NCBI GenBank assembly: GCA_020029455.1
Contig: JAIBJH010000021.1
Location: forward strand, 1-19,167
Direction: 5' to 3'
DNA from: Hyphomicrobiales bacterium
GTDB taxonomy: Bacteria > Pseudomonadota > Alphaproteobacteria > Rhizobiales > Aestuariivirgaceae
Length of the DNA stretch: 19,167 nt
Under the pieces are notes generated by a model. It ran no database searches. It was not told the DNA's origin and saw only the letters and a list, made by a program, of their open reading frames with translations. The stretch's first letter is position 1; each line of letters opens with the position of its first letter. Shown in pieces: positions 6,324-14,726 of this stretch. The position numbers and the translations under genes were made by a program.

Positions 6324-7451
6324 ATGGACAAAATGGGGACATTATCCGGCATTTTTCGCATCCTGTTGCTGGTGGTTCTGTGCGCATTCGCCACAGGCGG
6401 GCCAAGCCGTCTTGCCCTTTCGGCTGGCATCATCGAGACCAGCGTTTTTGCGGTTCCTGGCGTTGCCGTGGACGTCACTGCGCCGGACGCGACCTCAGCG
6501 AAGAATCAAGCCCTGGTCGATGCACAGATGAAGGCCTTTGTGCTGTTGGCTGAACGGCTCGGCACGCCTGGGCTTGCACAGGAGGTTTCCAAGTTCGACA
6601 CGAAACAGGTGTTGACCTACCTCAAGTCGCTTTCGATCGAAGAGGAGTTGATTTCGCCCGGGCGCTATCAGGGCAAGCTGACTGTGCGGTTCCTGCCCGA
6701 CAAGATTCGCGCGCTCTACCGTGACTACGGCGTGAAGGTGTCGGCAGAGCAGGGGCCTTCGTTCCTCATCTTGCCTGTGTGGACAGCCGATGGCGTACAG
6801 GTGCTGTGGAGCGATACACCGTGGCAGAGAGCCTTCAAGTCGCTCAATGCCCAGCAATCCGCCATTCCGCTCTTCGTGCCGCTGGGAGATGCGGAGGACC
6901 GTTCCACCTTGAGCGTCACGGACGTCATCAATGATGACAAGGTGAAACTAGAAGCCATCCGCAGGCGTTACGATGCGTCAGTGGTGGTTGTGGCCTATGG
7001 CGAAGCGGCAGCGGGCGGGGTGCGCGGCAGGCTTTTCGGAGAGTCACCCCTGGGCAGGCTCAACTTTGATAAGGTCTATATCGCGGAGACGGGAACAATA
7101 GACGACTCAGCTGCCCTTGCAGCGCAACGATTCCATGCCGTGATGCTGGAGAAGTGGCGCTCCGGCGGATACCAGGTTGCGACCGAGGGCGGCGGCGATG
7201 GGGCAGGCGAACAGGGCAATGTTCTCAGCGTCTCCGTGCCGTTTGCCGGACCTTCCGAATGGAACGGCCTGCGCTCGCGCATCCTGTCCACGCCCGGCAT
7301 TCTCGGGCTCGATGTCTCGACATTGGGCGGCGACGGGGCGGTGGTGAACCTTTCCTATGCGGGCACACTTGAGGATATGCAGAGTTCCTTTCAGGCGACC
7401 GGCCTGCAGCTGGCGCGGGTCGGCGGCGTGTGGGTCGTGACGCAGTTGTGA
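6324..7451 (+). CDS. DUF2066 domain-containing exported protein
   Basis: This protein of unknown function has about 375 residues from the ATG at 6324; an ATG at 6333 is equally possible, and a GTG at 6267 would give an unlikely long leader. The N-terminus is a signal peptide: a short start, hydrophobic core ILLLVVLCAFA, and probable cleavage near LALSA. The mature part begins IIETSVFAVPGVAVDVTAPD, the characteristic opening of DUF2066 proteins, followed by an Ala-rich helix (NQALVDAQMKAFVLLAERL). It should be periplasmic or anchored in the cell envelope. Its stop codon shares one base with the start of the phosphatidyltransferase (TGATG), so the two are co-translated. Its constant neighbours (membrane lipid enzyme, permease, HdaA) suggest an envelope role, but no activity is known to me. 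Confidence 0.85.
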   Translation: MDKMGTLSGIFRILLLVVLCAFATGGPSRLALSAGIIETSVFAVPGVAVDVTAPDATSAKNQALVDAQMKAFVLLAERLGTPGLAQEVSKFDTKQVLTYLKSLSIEEELISPGRYQGKLTVRFLPDKIRALYRDYGVKVSAEQGPSFLILPVWTADGVQVLWSDTPWQRAFKSLNAQQSAIPLFVPLGDAEDRSTLSVTDVINDDKVKLEAIRRRYDASVVVVAYGEAAAGGVRGRLFGESPLGRLNFDKVYIAETGTIDDSAALAAQRFHAVMLEKWRSGGYQVATEGGGDGAGEQGNVLSVSVPFAGPSEWNGLRSRILSTPGILGLDVSTLGGDGAVVNLSYAGTLEDMQSSFQATGLQLARVGGVWVVTQL

Positions 7452-8020
7452 TGGTGTTCGCCATGCCGGTCAACGCACCTAATCTCATCACCATCTGCCG
7501 GATCCTTCTCGTGCCGCTGACAATCTGGCTCATCCTGAGCGGGGCCTATGTCTTCGCTTTTGGTGCATTCATCCTAGCGGGACTTTCGGATGCGGTTGAT
7601 GGTTTTCTTGCCCGGAGATTCCGGTTGCAGACCGAGCTTGGCGAAATCCTCGATCCCATCGCAGACAAGGCGCTGCTGGTGTCGATATTCGTGGCGTTGG
7701 GCATCCAGGGGCACCTGCCAGCATGGCTGGTGATCCTTGTTGCCACCCGCGATGTGTTGATCGTTGGTGCTGTCGTCATATCCTGGTTCATGGAGCGTCC
7801 GGTTCCCATGAAACCCCTCTGGATTTCGAAGGTGAACACAACAGGGCAGATCCTTCTCGCCGGCGCGACACTGGCCGCTCTCGGCTTTGGCCTTGACCTT
7901 GAGTTGCTGCTCGCCGCCGGTATTGTTGCCACTGCGGCGCTGACCACGGCATCCGGCGCCATATATCTGCGCAACTGGACGCGCCATATGAGCGGCGGCC
8001 GAGGAGAGAAGGCCCAATGA
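7451..8020 (+). CDS. CDP-alcohol phosphatidyltransferase family protein
   Basis: This integral membrane enzyme transfers a phosphatidyl group from CDP-diacylglycerol to an alcohol, releasing CMP. The full signature D-x2-D-G-x2-A-R-x8-G-x3-D-x3-D is present, starting DAVDGFLAR and ending DPIADK; its aspartates bind the metals and act in catalysis. About five or six hydrophobic segments follow the order PNLITICRILLVPL, FAFGAFILAGL, ALLVSIFVALGI, LVILVATRDVLIV, ILLAGATLAAL and LLLAAGIVATAAL. From the ATG at 7451 it has 189 residues; an ATG at 7463 would give 185. It could be a PgsA-like phosphatidylglycerophosphate synthase or a CMP-forming cardiolipin synthase. The acceptor cannot be decided here, so I give no symbol. 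It overlaps the next gene by ATGA. Confidence 0.92.
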   Translation: MVFAMPVNAPNLITICRILLVPLTIWLILSGAYVFAFGAFILAGLSDAVDGFLARRFRLQTELGEILDPIADKALLVSIFVALGIQGHLPAWLVILVATRDVLIVGAVVISWFMERPVPMKPLWISKVNTTGQILLAGATLAALGFGLDLELLLAAGIVATAALTTASGAIYLRNWTRHMSGGRGEKAQ

Positions 8021-9138
8021 CACTGCAAAAGCAGGCGGGATTCTGGCTCGGCGCTCTTCTGGTGCTGGCGGCGCTTCTGTGGTTGTTTCAGGACATCCTG
8101 CTGCCGTTCATCGCCGGATTTGTTTTGGCCTACTTTCTCGATCCCGTAGCCGACAGGCTGGAAAAAATGGGGTTGCCCCGGCTTGCGGCCACTCTGGTGA
8201 TTTTGGTTGTTGCCGTGGCCGCGGTAGTGCTTGCGGTGCTGTTGCTTGCGCCAATTCTGGCGGACCAGGCACTCAAACTGGCGGTTGACCTGCCGGTTCT
8301 CATCAAGAGCCTCATGGCGCGGCTCGAAGAGGTCACCCCCCAAGCGATCAAGGACTTGCTGGCGCGCTCGGGCAGTGGTGCGGCGGGTTCGATCGGCGAT
8401 GTTGCATCCAAGATTACGGGCTGGCTGGTGACCGTTCTGCAGTCGCTGCTGACGGGCGGGCTGGCGCTGGTCAATATTCTGTCGCTCCTGGTGGTGACGC
8501 CCATTGTCGCTTTCTATCTTCTGCTCGACTGGGATCATCTCGTGGCGAAAGTAGACAGCTGGTTGCCGCGCGATCATCTGGAGGAAATCCGTAGCATTGC
8601 GCGCGGCATTGACACGGCGATGGCAGGGTTCATTCGCGGGCAGGGCACAGTGTGTCTGCTGCTCGGCGTTTTTTACGGTATCGGCCTGTCTCTGGCCGGC
8701 CTGAGGTTCGGCCTCGCCATTGGAATTGGCGCGGGGCTGTTGAGCTTCATTCCCTATGTGGGGGCGATCATCGGAGGCGTTCTGGCAATTGGCGTTGGCC
8801 TTGTGCAGTTCTGGCCGGATTACACGATGATCTTGGTGGTGATCGGCATCTTTGCAGTGGGCCAGTTCATCGAAGGCAATTTCCTGTCGCCTAAGCTGGT
8901 GGGTGGGTCCATCGGGCTTCATCCGGTGTGGTTGATGTTCGCGTTGTTTGCCTTCGGATATTTGTTCGGCTTTGCGGGACTGCTCCTGGCCGTGCCGATG
9001 GCGGCGGCGACTGGTGTATTGGTGCGCTATTCGCTGGGGCACTATCTCAATTCGAAGCTTTACCGCGGGGTGCCGACAGCCGAAGACATTCCGAAGTCCT
9101 TACCGGCTGCGGGACGACGAGCCGGGCGCAAGGTATAG
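8017..9138 (+). CDS. AI-2E family transporter (PerM-like permease)
   Basis: This polytopic inner-membrane protein of 373 residues belongs to the AI-2 exporter/PerM family (UPF0118), whose members export diverse solutes or act as Na+/H+ antiporters. The hydrophobic profile fits the family: two helices at the N-terminus (about 8-45), one at about 60-85, an amphipathic middle region (about 90-150), then several helices including VTPIVAFYLLLDWD, GLLSFIPYVGAIIGGVLAIG and the end block SPKLVGGSIGLHPVWLMFAL. The C-terminal 30 residues are basic and cytoplasmic. The ATG at 8017 overlaps the preceding stop (ATGA) and has GAGGAGAGAAGG just upstream, so this start is firm. The transported compound is unknown. 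hdaA follows after 4 bases. Confidence 0.93.
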   Translation: MTLQKQAGFWLGALLVLAALLWLFQDILLPFIAGFVLAYFLDPVADRLEKMGLPRLAATLVILVVAVAAVVLAVLLLAPILADQALKLAVDLPVLIKSLMARLEEVTPQAIKDLLARSGSGAAGSIGDVASKITGWLVTVLQSLLTGGLALVNILSLLVVTPIVAFYLLLDWDHLVAKVDSWLPRDHLEEIRSIARGIDTAMAGFIRGQGTVCLLLGVFYGIGLSLAGLRFGLAIGIGAGLLSFIPYVGAIIGGVLAIGVGLVQFWPDYTMILVVIGIFAVGQFIEGNFLSPKLVGGSIGLHPVWLMFALFAFGYLFGFAGLLLAVPMAAATGVLVRYSLGHYLNSKLYRGVPTAEDIPKSLPAAGRRAGRKV

Positions 9139-9142
9139 GCAT

Positions 9143-9823
9143 TTGGGTAAGCAGCTTGTTCTCGATCTGCCGTTGCGGCCAGCGCTGGGCCGGGATGATT
9201 TCCTTGTCGCGCCATCCAATGCGGCGGCAGTTGCCCTCATAGACCAATGGCCCCGCTGGCCTTCCTATGGCGCCATTCTTTTGGGGCCTCATGGAAGCGG
9301 CAAGAGTCATCTTGCAACCGTCTGGCAGCAGAAGGCGGGCGCTCAGCTCATCGAGGCGTCCGACTTGCGGAAAGAGGGAGTGCCCGCGGCACTATCGAGC
9401 AAGGCTCTTGTGATTGAGAACTTGTCGGGGCTTCCCTTGGATGAAGCTGCGTTGTTTCACATGCTGAACCTGGCCAAGAAAGTAGGGGCATCGGTGTTGT
9501 TCACGACCGCACAGCCCATAGCAGCGCTGGCACTGAAACTGCCCGACCTTGTGTCACGGCTGGGAGCCTTGCCTGTTGCGGTAATCGCGTCACCGGATGA
9601 TTCGCTATTGCGGGGAGTCTTGGTGAAACATTTCGCGGACCGGCAGATTGCGGTGGACGAAGCGCTTGTGACCTATCTCTTAACCCGGATGCCGCGTTCC
9701 CTGGACATGGCCCGGCGGGTTGTGGCCGCCATCGACGACGCCGCATTGGAACAGAAGACAGAAGTGACGCGATCCTTTGCAGGTAAGGTGCTGGCACGGC
9801 TCTTACAGCCGGAACTGGGTTAA
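9143..9823 (+). CDS. hdaA: DnaA regulatory inactivator-type AAA+ protein HdaA
   Basis: HdaA is expected to bind the replication sliding clamp and stimulate ATP hydrolysis by DnaA after initiation, limiting re-initiation. I start it at the TTG at 9143, four bases after the permease stop, because this gives 226 residues and puts the clamp-binding motif QLVLDL at residues 4-9. An AAGG lies 9 bases upstream. Longer in-frame starts run back inside the permease gene. The Walker A is GPHGSGKS (48-55). The Walker B region reads ALVIENLSG, with Asn where active ATPases have acidic residues, which is common in Hda-type proteins. The Arg-finger region LPDLVSRLGALPVAV and sensor-2 helix RSLDMARRVVAAID are present. 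It lacks the DNA-binding domain of DnaA, as expected. Confidence 0.93.
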   Translation: MGKQLVLDLPLRPALGRDDFLVAPSNAAAVALIDQWPRWPSYGAILLGPHGSGKSHLATVWQQKAGAQLIEASDLRKEGVPAALSSKALVIENLSGLPLDEAALFHMLNLAKKVGASVLFTTAQPIAALALKLPDLVSRLGALPVAVIASPDDSLLRGVLVKHFADRQIAVDEALVTYLLTRMPRSLDMARRVVAAIDDAALEQKTEVTRSFAGKVLARLLQPELG

Positions 9824-9878
9824 CGCTGCAATGGGCGCGTTTTTGCAAAACTGTCATATTCGCCTAACATAGTAAGCC
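9824..9878 (+). promoter_or_regulatory. Possible ppk promoter and very short leader
   Basis: These 55 bases separate hdaA from ppk. TTTTGC/TTGCAA (9842-9849) and TAACAT (9865-9870) could be -35 and -10 boxes with a short 15-17 base spacer. Transcription would then start at about 9877, almost at the ppk ATG (9879), giving a leaderless or nearly leaderless message. This would explain why no ribosome-binding site is visible. A single CTGTCAT (9851-9857) matches one half of a Pho box, but the second half at the required 11-base spacing is not conserved. Confidence 0.3.
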
Positions 9879-12035
9879 ATGGACGGTTCTTCTGCGCCAA
9901 CGATCACGCTTGACCAGCCTTCGCGCTTCTTTAACCGCGAACTGAGCTGGCTTGGATTTAACCTCAGGGTTCTGGAGGAGGCGCGAAACCCGAATCACCC
10001 GCTGCTGGAGCGGCTGCGCTTTCTTTCCATTTCTGGCAGCAACCTCGATGAATTCTTCATGGTGCGCGTTGCAGGCCTCGTGGGGCTGGTGCGCGAACAG
10101 GTGGTGGAGATCAGCCAGGACGGGCGCACGCCCGCCGAACAACTTGCATTGATTCATGAGCAGGCAGAGATGCTTGTGGCGGAGCAGGACCGGCGCTGGC
10201 TGCAGCTCCGGGATGAATTGCGCCAGAACGGCATTTCGATCATCGAGGCAAGCGAGCTCGGCAGGGCCGATGTCACGTTTCTTGACCATCGCTTCCTTGA
10301 ACAAATTCTCCCAGTCGTTACGCCCATCGCCATCGACCCTGCGCATCCGTTTCCCTTTGTCCTGAACCGCGGCTTTGTGCTGGCTGCCGAACTGCGGAAC
10401 CGTGAGAGCAGCGAACTGATGCGCGCCCTCCTGCCCATCCCGGCGCAGCTTGAGCGCTTTATCCGGCTACCGGGCAAGGATGTGCGCTTCATGCCGCTGG
10501 AAGTAATGCTGGCGCACTACTTGCCACGGCTCTTTCCCGGCTATGACGTGGAGGGCGATGGATTATTCCGCATCATCCGCGACAGTGACATCGAAATTGA
10601 GGAAGAAGCCGAAGATCTGGTGCGCGTGTTCGAAACGGCGCTGAAACGGCGGCGGCGCGGCAATGTCATCCGTATGGAAGTTGATGCCGGCATGCCGCAG
10701 TCGCTGGTCAATTTCATCGCGGCCGAACTTGAAGTCACTCCCGACATTGTCGTGACCAGCAAGGGCCTTGTGGGTTATGCCGATACCTCGCGGCTCATCC
10801 TCGACGAGCGGCCCGACCTCAAATTCAAGCCGTTCGTGGCGCGCTTTCCGGAGCGGGTGCGCGATCATGGTGGAGACATATTCGCGGCGGTGCGCCAGAA
10901 GGACTTTGTGGTTCACCACCCTTATGAATCCTTCGATGTGGTGGTGCAGTTCATCCGGCAGGCCGCCATGGACCCGGATGTGGTTGCCATCAAGCAGACG
11001 CTCTACCGCACATCGCGGGATTCGCCTGTCATTGCCGCGCTGGCCAAGGCGGCGGAAGCCGGCAAATCCGTTATGGCGCTGGTGGAGCTCAAGGCCCGGT
11101 TCGATGAAGAAGCCAACATCCAATGGGCGCGCGACCTTGAGCGGGCGGGTGTGCAGGTGGTCTTCGGTTTCATCGAGCTCAAGACCCATGCCAAGGTTTC
11201 CATGGTAGTGCGGCGTGAATCCTCCCGCATGCGCACCTATGTGCATTTCGGTACGGGCAACTATCATCCGATCACCGCGAAGATCTATACTGACCTTTCC
11301 TTCTTTACTTGCGATCCGGCACTGGCGCGGGATGCGGCGCGGCTTTTCAATTTCATTTCGAGCTATGCAAAGCCTGAGGAACTTGAGCGCATTTCACTTT
11401 CGCCCATCAACTTGAAGACCCGGCTGCTTGAACATATCGAGGAAGAGATTGCCCATGTGGAGGAAGGACGCCCCGGTAGCATCTGGGCCAAGATGAATTC
11501 TCTGGTCGATCCGGATGTCATCGATGCACTTTACCGGGCGTCGCAAGCCGGGGTGAGTATCGATCTTATCGTCAGGGGAATTTCGTGTCTCAGGCCAGGG
11601 GTGCCGGGGCTTTCCGACAACATCCGCGTCAAAAGCATCATTGGCAGGTTCCTGGAACACTCGCGTATTGTCAGCTTCGGCAATGGCGCGTCGCTGCCGC
11701 ACCCGGCGGCGAAAGTCTATATCGGTTCGGCAGACTGGATGCCTCGCAACCTGCAAAGGCGGGTGGAGACCCTCATCCCCATCGACAATCCGACGGTCCA
11801 TGACCAGGTGCTGGACCAGATCATGGTGGCGAATTTCCGGGACAACCAGCAGAGCTGGGAATTGCGCTCCGATGGCTCCTGGCAGCGGGTGATACTGGGG
11901 CCGAGCGATGAACCCTTCAATGCGCATGACTATTTCATGCACAATCCTTCACTTTCTGGACGTGGCAGCTCCATTGCGGGTAATGTGCCCCCGAAAATCA
12001 AGGAACCACGCAGGAAGGCACAGAAGGTAAAGTGA
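9879..12035 (+). CDS. ppk: Polyphosphate kinase 1
   Basis: PPK1 reversibly makes long-chain polyphosphate from ATP and supports phosphate storage and stress survival. The protein has 718 residues, normal for the family. The order is an N-terminal helical domain (SRFFNRELSWLGFNLRVLEEA; about 14-115), a middle domain (about 125-320) and two phospholipase-D-like C-terminal domains. The phosphorylated His is expected at H437 in KTHAKV and the second conserved His at H456 in VHFGTGNYH; the spacing of 19 residues equals that of E. coli H435/H454. AIKQTLYRTSRDSPV and KVYIGSADWMPRNLQRRVE are also characteristic. The basic tail PPKIKEPRRKAQKVK is variable in the family. The stop overlaps the ppx GTG start (GTGA), so ppk and ppx are translated together. 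Confidence 0.97.
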   Translation: MDGSSAPTITLDQPSRFFNRELSWLGFNLRVLEEARNPNHPLLERLRFLSISGSNLDEFFMVRVAGLVGLVREQVVEISQDGRTPAEQLALIHEQAEMLVAEQDRRWLQLRDELRQNGISIIEASELGRADVTFLDHRFLEQILPVVTPIAIDPAHPFPFVLNRGFVLAAELRNRESSELMRALLPIPAQLERFIRLPGKDVRFMPLEVMLAHYLPRLFPGYDVEGDGLFRIIRDSDIEIEEEAEDLVRVFETALKRRRRGNVIRMEVDAGMPQSLVNFIAAELEVTPDIVVTSKGLVGYADTSRLILDERPDLKFKPFVARFPERVRDHGGDIFAAVRQKDFVVHHPYESFDVVVQFIRQAAMDPDVVAIKQTLYRTSRDSPVIAALAKAAEAGKSVMALVELKARFDEEANIQWARDLERAGVQVVFGFIELKTHAKVSMVVRRESSRMRTYVHFGTGNYHPITAKIYTDLSFFTCDPALARDAARLFNFISSYAKPEELERISLSPINLKTRLLEHIEEEIAHVEEGRPGSIWAKMNSLVDPDVIDALYRASQAGVSIDLIVRGISCLRPGVPGLSDNIRVKSIIGRFLEHSRIVSFGNGASLPHPAAKVYIGSADWMPRNLQRRVETLIPIDNPTVHDQVLDQIMVANFRDNQQSWELRSDGSWQRVILGPSDEPFNAHDYFMHNPSLSGRGSSIAGNVPPKIKEPRRKAQKVK

Positions 12036-13549
12036 GCTGGCACAGCGGGTTCCGTACTGAACCTCCAAAATACAATCCTGTGGCTGTGGTGGATATTGGC
12101 TCCAACTCGGTGCGCCTCGTTGTTTATGACGGCCTGCGCCGTTCGCCCACGCCTGTCTTCAATGAGAAGATTCTCTGCGGCCTTGGCAAAGGTATCGCCA
12201 TCACCGGAAAACTTGAAGAAGTGGCCGTGGTGCGGGCGCTGGCGGCGCTCCGGCGTTTCAGGACACTTTGCAAGCAGATGAAATGCGATGAGGTCTATGC
12301 CGTGGCGACCGCCGCCGCGCGCGAGGCGAGCAATGGCGAAGGGTTCATTGCCGAGGCGGAAAAGGCACTCGACGCCAGGATCAGGGTGCTTTCAGGCAAG
12401 GAGGAAGCACGCTACGCGGCGCTCGGCGTCATTGCCGGCATTCCAAATGCCGATGGGTTGGTCGGCGATTTGGGTGGCGGTTCCCTGGAGCTTATCGACG
12501 TGAGCGATGGCAAGCTTCATGAAGGTGTAACGCTGCCACTGGGGCCTTTGCGGTTGATCGACGTTTCAAATGACAATATCGGCAAGGCCCGCAAGATTGT
12601 TGACGAGTATCTGGAAAACGCCAAGGTCCTGTCGAGGCTCAAGAACCGCAGCTTCTATGCAGTAGGCGGCACTTGGCGAAACCTCGCACGCATGCATCTC
12701 GCTCACATCGGCTATCCGCTGCATGTGCTGCACCAATACACAATGACGCGACAGCAGGCGCGCTCCATCTCGGGTTTTGTATCCGGGCTTTCGCCCGGCG
12801 CGCTGAAAGGCATCAAGGATGTCTCGAAGTCACGCTCCGCCACCATGCCCTACGGCTCGTTGGTGCTGGAGCGGCTCATCGAACACGGGCGGCCCAGTGA
12901 AGTGGTCACATCGGTCTACGGCGTGCGCGAAGGATTCCTTTATTCAAACTTGCCGGAGAAGAAGGCCAAGCTTGATGCCCTGCTTTCCTCCTGTTGGGAT
13001 TTTGCCAGACGCTATGCGCGCTCGCCCCTGCATGAGTTGGAGCTTTGTGACTGGCTCGACACGGTGTTTGGTGGCAAGGGCATTCCTGAAACTCCTGAGC
13101 AGCAGCGGCTTCGCTATGCCGCGTGCCTTCTCGCGGACATTGGTTGGCGGGCGCACCCGGATTATCGCGCTGACCGCTCCATGGGCATGATCTCGCAGGC
13201 CGCCTTTGTCGGCATCGACCATCCGGCGCGCGTGTTTCTGGCGCTCACCATTTTCTATCGCTACGAAGGCGAGGCAATGAAGGATGATCTCACGCGGCTC
13301 TTGAGCGACGAGGAGATGGAGCGGGCGCATCTGCTGAGCTCCTTCTTCCGGCTTGCCTACATTCTTTCTGCTGCCATGCCGGGGCTTCTGCCGAAGATCG
13401 GCATTGAGCTTGAGGGCAGCAAGACATTGACGTTGCGCCTGTCGAACAAACTCAAGGATCTGATGGGTGAGCGGGTGGAAAAGCGGCTGGCGAGCCTTGC
13501 CTTCGAACTAGGCCGCAGCCCCCGTGTGGTTGTCGGGAAAGAGAAATAA
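12032..13549 (+). CDS. ppx: Exopolyphosphatase (Ppx/GppA family)
   Basis: This enzyme releases phosphate from the ends of polyphosphate and, in some members, from pppGpp. It has 505 residues and starts at a GTG overlapping the ppk stop, with AAGG 5-6 bases upstream. The actin-like ATPase-fold motifs are VVDIGSNSVRLVVYDG (about 19-34) and GDLGGGSLELIDV, the two phosphate-binding loops; ATAAAREASNG lies between them at the catalytic region. The C-terminal half (about 310-505) resembles the helical HD-like PPX/GppA C-terminal domain. Pairing with ppk makes polyphosphate turnover its likely main role; a part in the stringent response is possible from the family. It ends one base before the convergent rnd stop. 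Confidence 0.95.
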   Translation: MSWHSGFRTEPPKYNPVAVVDIGSNSVRLVVYDGLRRSPTPVFNEKILCGLGKGIAITGKLEEVAVVRALAALRRFRTLCKQMKCDEVYAVATAAAREASNGEGFIAEAEKALDARIRVLSGKEEARYAALGVIAGIPNADGLVGDLGGGSLELIDVSDGKLHEGVTLPLGPLRLIDVSNDNIGKARKIVDEYLENAKVLSRLKNRSFYAVGGTWRNLARMHLAHIGYPLHVLHQYTMTRQQARSISGFVSGLSPGALKGIKDVSKSRSATMPYGSLVLERLIEHGRPSEVVTSVYGVREGFLYSNLPEKKAKLDALLSSCWDFARRYARSPLHELELCDWLDTVFGGKGIPETPEQQRLRYAACLLADIGWRAHPDYRADRSMGMISQAAFVGIDHPARVFLALTIFYRYEGEAMKDDLTRLLSDEEMERAHLLSSFFRLAYILSAAMPGLLPKIGIELEGSKTLTLRLSNKLKDLMGERVEKRLASLAFELGRSPRVVVGKEK

Positions 13550-13550
13550 C

Positions 13551-14720
13551 TCAGCGCTTCACGATGCGGGCGCGGCCGCTCTCCATGCCGATCAGTGCCT
13601 TGCCGTGCTTCAATTGCAGGGCAAGTTCGCCGAAGATGGCGCGCCGCCAGCCGTGCATTGCGGGAACATCTGCCTCGTCGGACACTGCGATGGCATCAAT
13701 GTCGCTGCTGTTGGCGATGAGCTTTGGCGCCACGTTCTCGCGCTCGGAGACGATCTTGAGCGCCAGCTTCAAGACTTCTGCGGCAGCCTCCTGAGACGAC
13801 GTCATTTCCTCGCCGCGCCCCTTTGCGGCGGGGATTGAGGCGGGATCGCGGGCAAGTCCTTCCGCCACAGCTGCAAGGATGCCTTTGCCTATGACGCTGT
13901 CGGCGGAACCACGGGGTAATAGACGAAGCTGATGGAGTGCTTCCTTTGATTGAGGCACTTGCACAGCGACCTCTGCGACAGCTTCATCCTTGAGAATGCG
14001 GCCGCGTGGCACATTTTTGGCCTGGGCTTCGCGCTCACGCCAGGCGGCGACCGCCATCAGGGTTGCCTGCTGCTTCTTGCTCTGGATGCGCGCTTTGATG
14101 CGGCGCCAGCTTTGCTCGGGATCTACGCGATAGGTATTGGGGTCCGCGAGTTCCTCAAGGTCACCCGCCAGCCAATCGGCGCGCCCTTCCTTGTCAATCT
14201 CGGCAAGCAGCTTTTCATAGACGGTGCGAAGATGGGTGACGTCCGAGAGAGCGTAGGCCATCTGACGCTGTGACAACGGGCGGCGTGACCAATCGGTGAA
14301 TTGGGCGGATTTGTCGATCTGCGCCTTGGCGAGCTTGCGGACAATGGCCTCATAACCCACCTGGTCGCCGAAGCCGCAGACCATCGCAGCGATCTGGGTG
14401 TCGAACACCGGCGAGGGCACAAGGTCCGCCTCATTAACGAAAATCTCGATGTCCTGCCGGGCTGCATGAAAAACCTTGAGCACATTCTCGTCGGTCATCA
14501 GCTCATAGAACGGTTTCAAATCTATGCCCTTGACAAGGGGATCAATCAGCGCAGCGGCCTTCTCACCTGCGATCTGAATGAGGCAAAGCTTCGGGTAGTA
14601 GGTGGTCTCGCGCAGGAATTCGGTATCGACGGTTATGAAGGCGTCGTTAGCCAGGCTTTCGCAGAAGGCGGCAAGTGCTTTGGTGTCTGTGATGACGGGA
14701 ATTTCGGACAGGGACAACAT
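13551..14720 (-). CDS. rnd: Ribonuclease D
   Basis: RNase D trims 3' ends of tRNA precursors and other small RNAs in the cytoplasm. It has 389 residues, typical length. The DEDDy exonuclease domain spans about 5-165: D32 and E34 in VDTEFLRE, D90 in FHAARQDIEIF, and Y156 with D160 in YALSDVTHL; all four metal ligands and the tyrosine are intact. An HRDC domain follows (about 205-285), with RRIKARI at its start, then a less conserved C-terminal region. The ATG at 14720 lies 6 bases after the purB stop, so the two are one transcript. Convergent ppx ends one base away. In relatives I remember rnd lying in the same direction after ppx; here it is inverted. Confidence 0.95.
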   Translation of the reverse strand: MLSLSEIPVITDTKALAAFCESLANDAFITVDTEFLRETTYYPKLCLIQIAGEKAAALIDPLVKGIDLKPFYELMTDENVLKVFHAARQDIEIFVNEADLVPSPVFDTQIAAMVCGFGDQVGYEAIVRKLAKAQIDKSAQFTDWSRRPLSQRQMAYALSDVTHLRTVYEKLLAEIDKEGRADWLAGDLEELADPNTYRVDPEQSWRRIKARIQSKKQQATLMAVAAWREREAQAKNVPRGRILKDEAVAEVAVQVPQSKEALHQLRLLPRGSADSVIGKGILAAVAEGLARDPASIPAAKGRGEEMTSSQEAAAEVLKLALKIVSERENVAPKLIANSSDIDAIAVSDEADVPAMHGWRRAIFGELALQLKHGKALIGMESGRARIVKR

Positions 14721-14726
14721 ACAAAC

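Noticed and set aside
7546..9042. Long minus-strand open frame (498 codons) opposite the phosphatidyltransferase and permease genes
   Set aside because: Its product is mostly Gln, Arg, His and Asn without domain order, the usual result of reading the reverse of GC-rich membrane protein genes. The plus-strand genes have full family signatures and coupled starts.
9851..9868. Pho box upstream of ppk
   Set aside because: Only the first seven-base repeat (CTGTCAT) is present. The second repeat at the required spacing matches at two of seven positions, and the site would overlap the putative -10 box.
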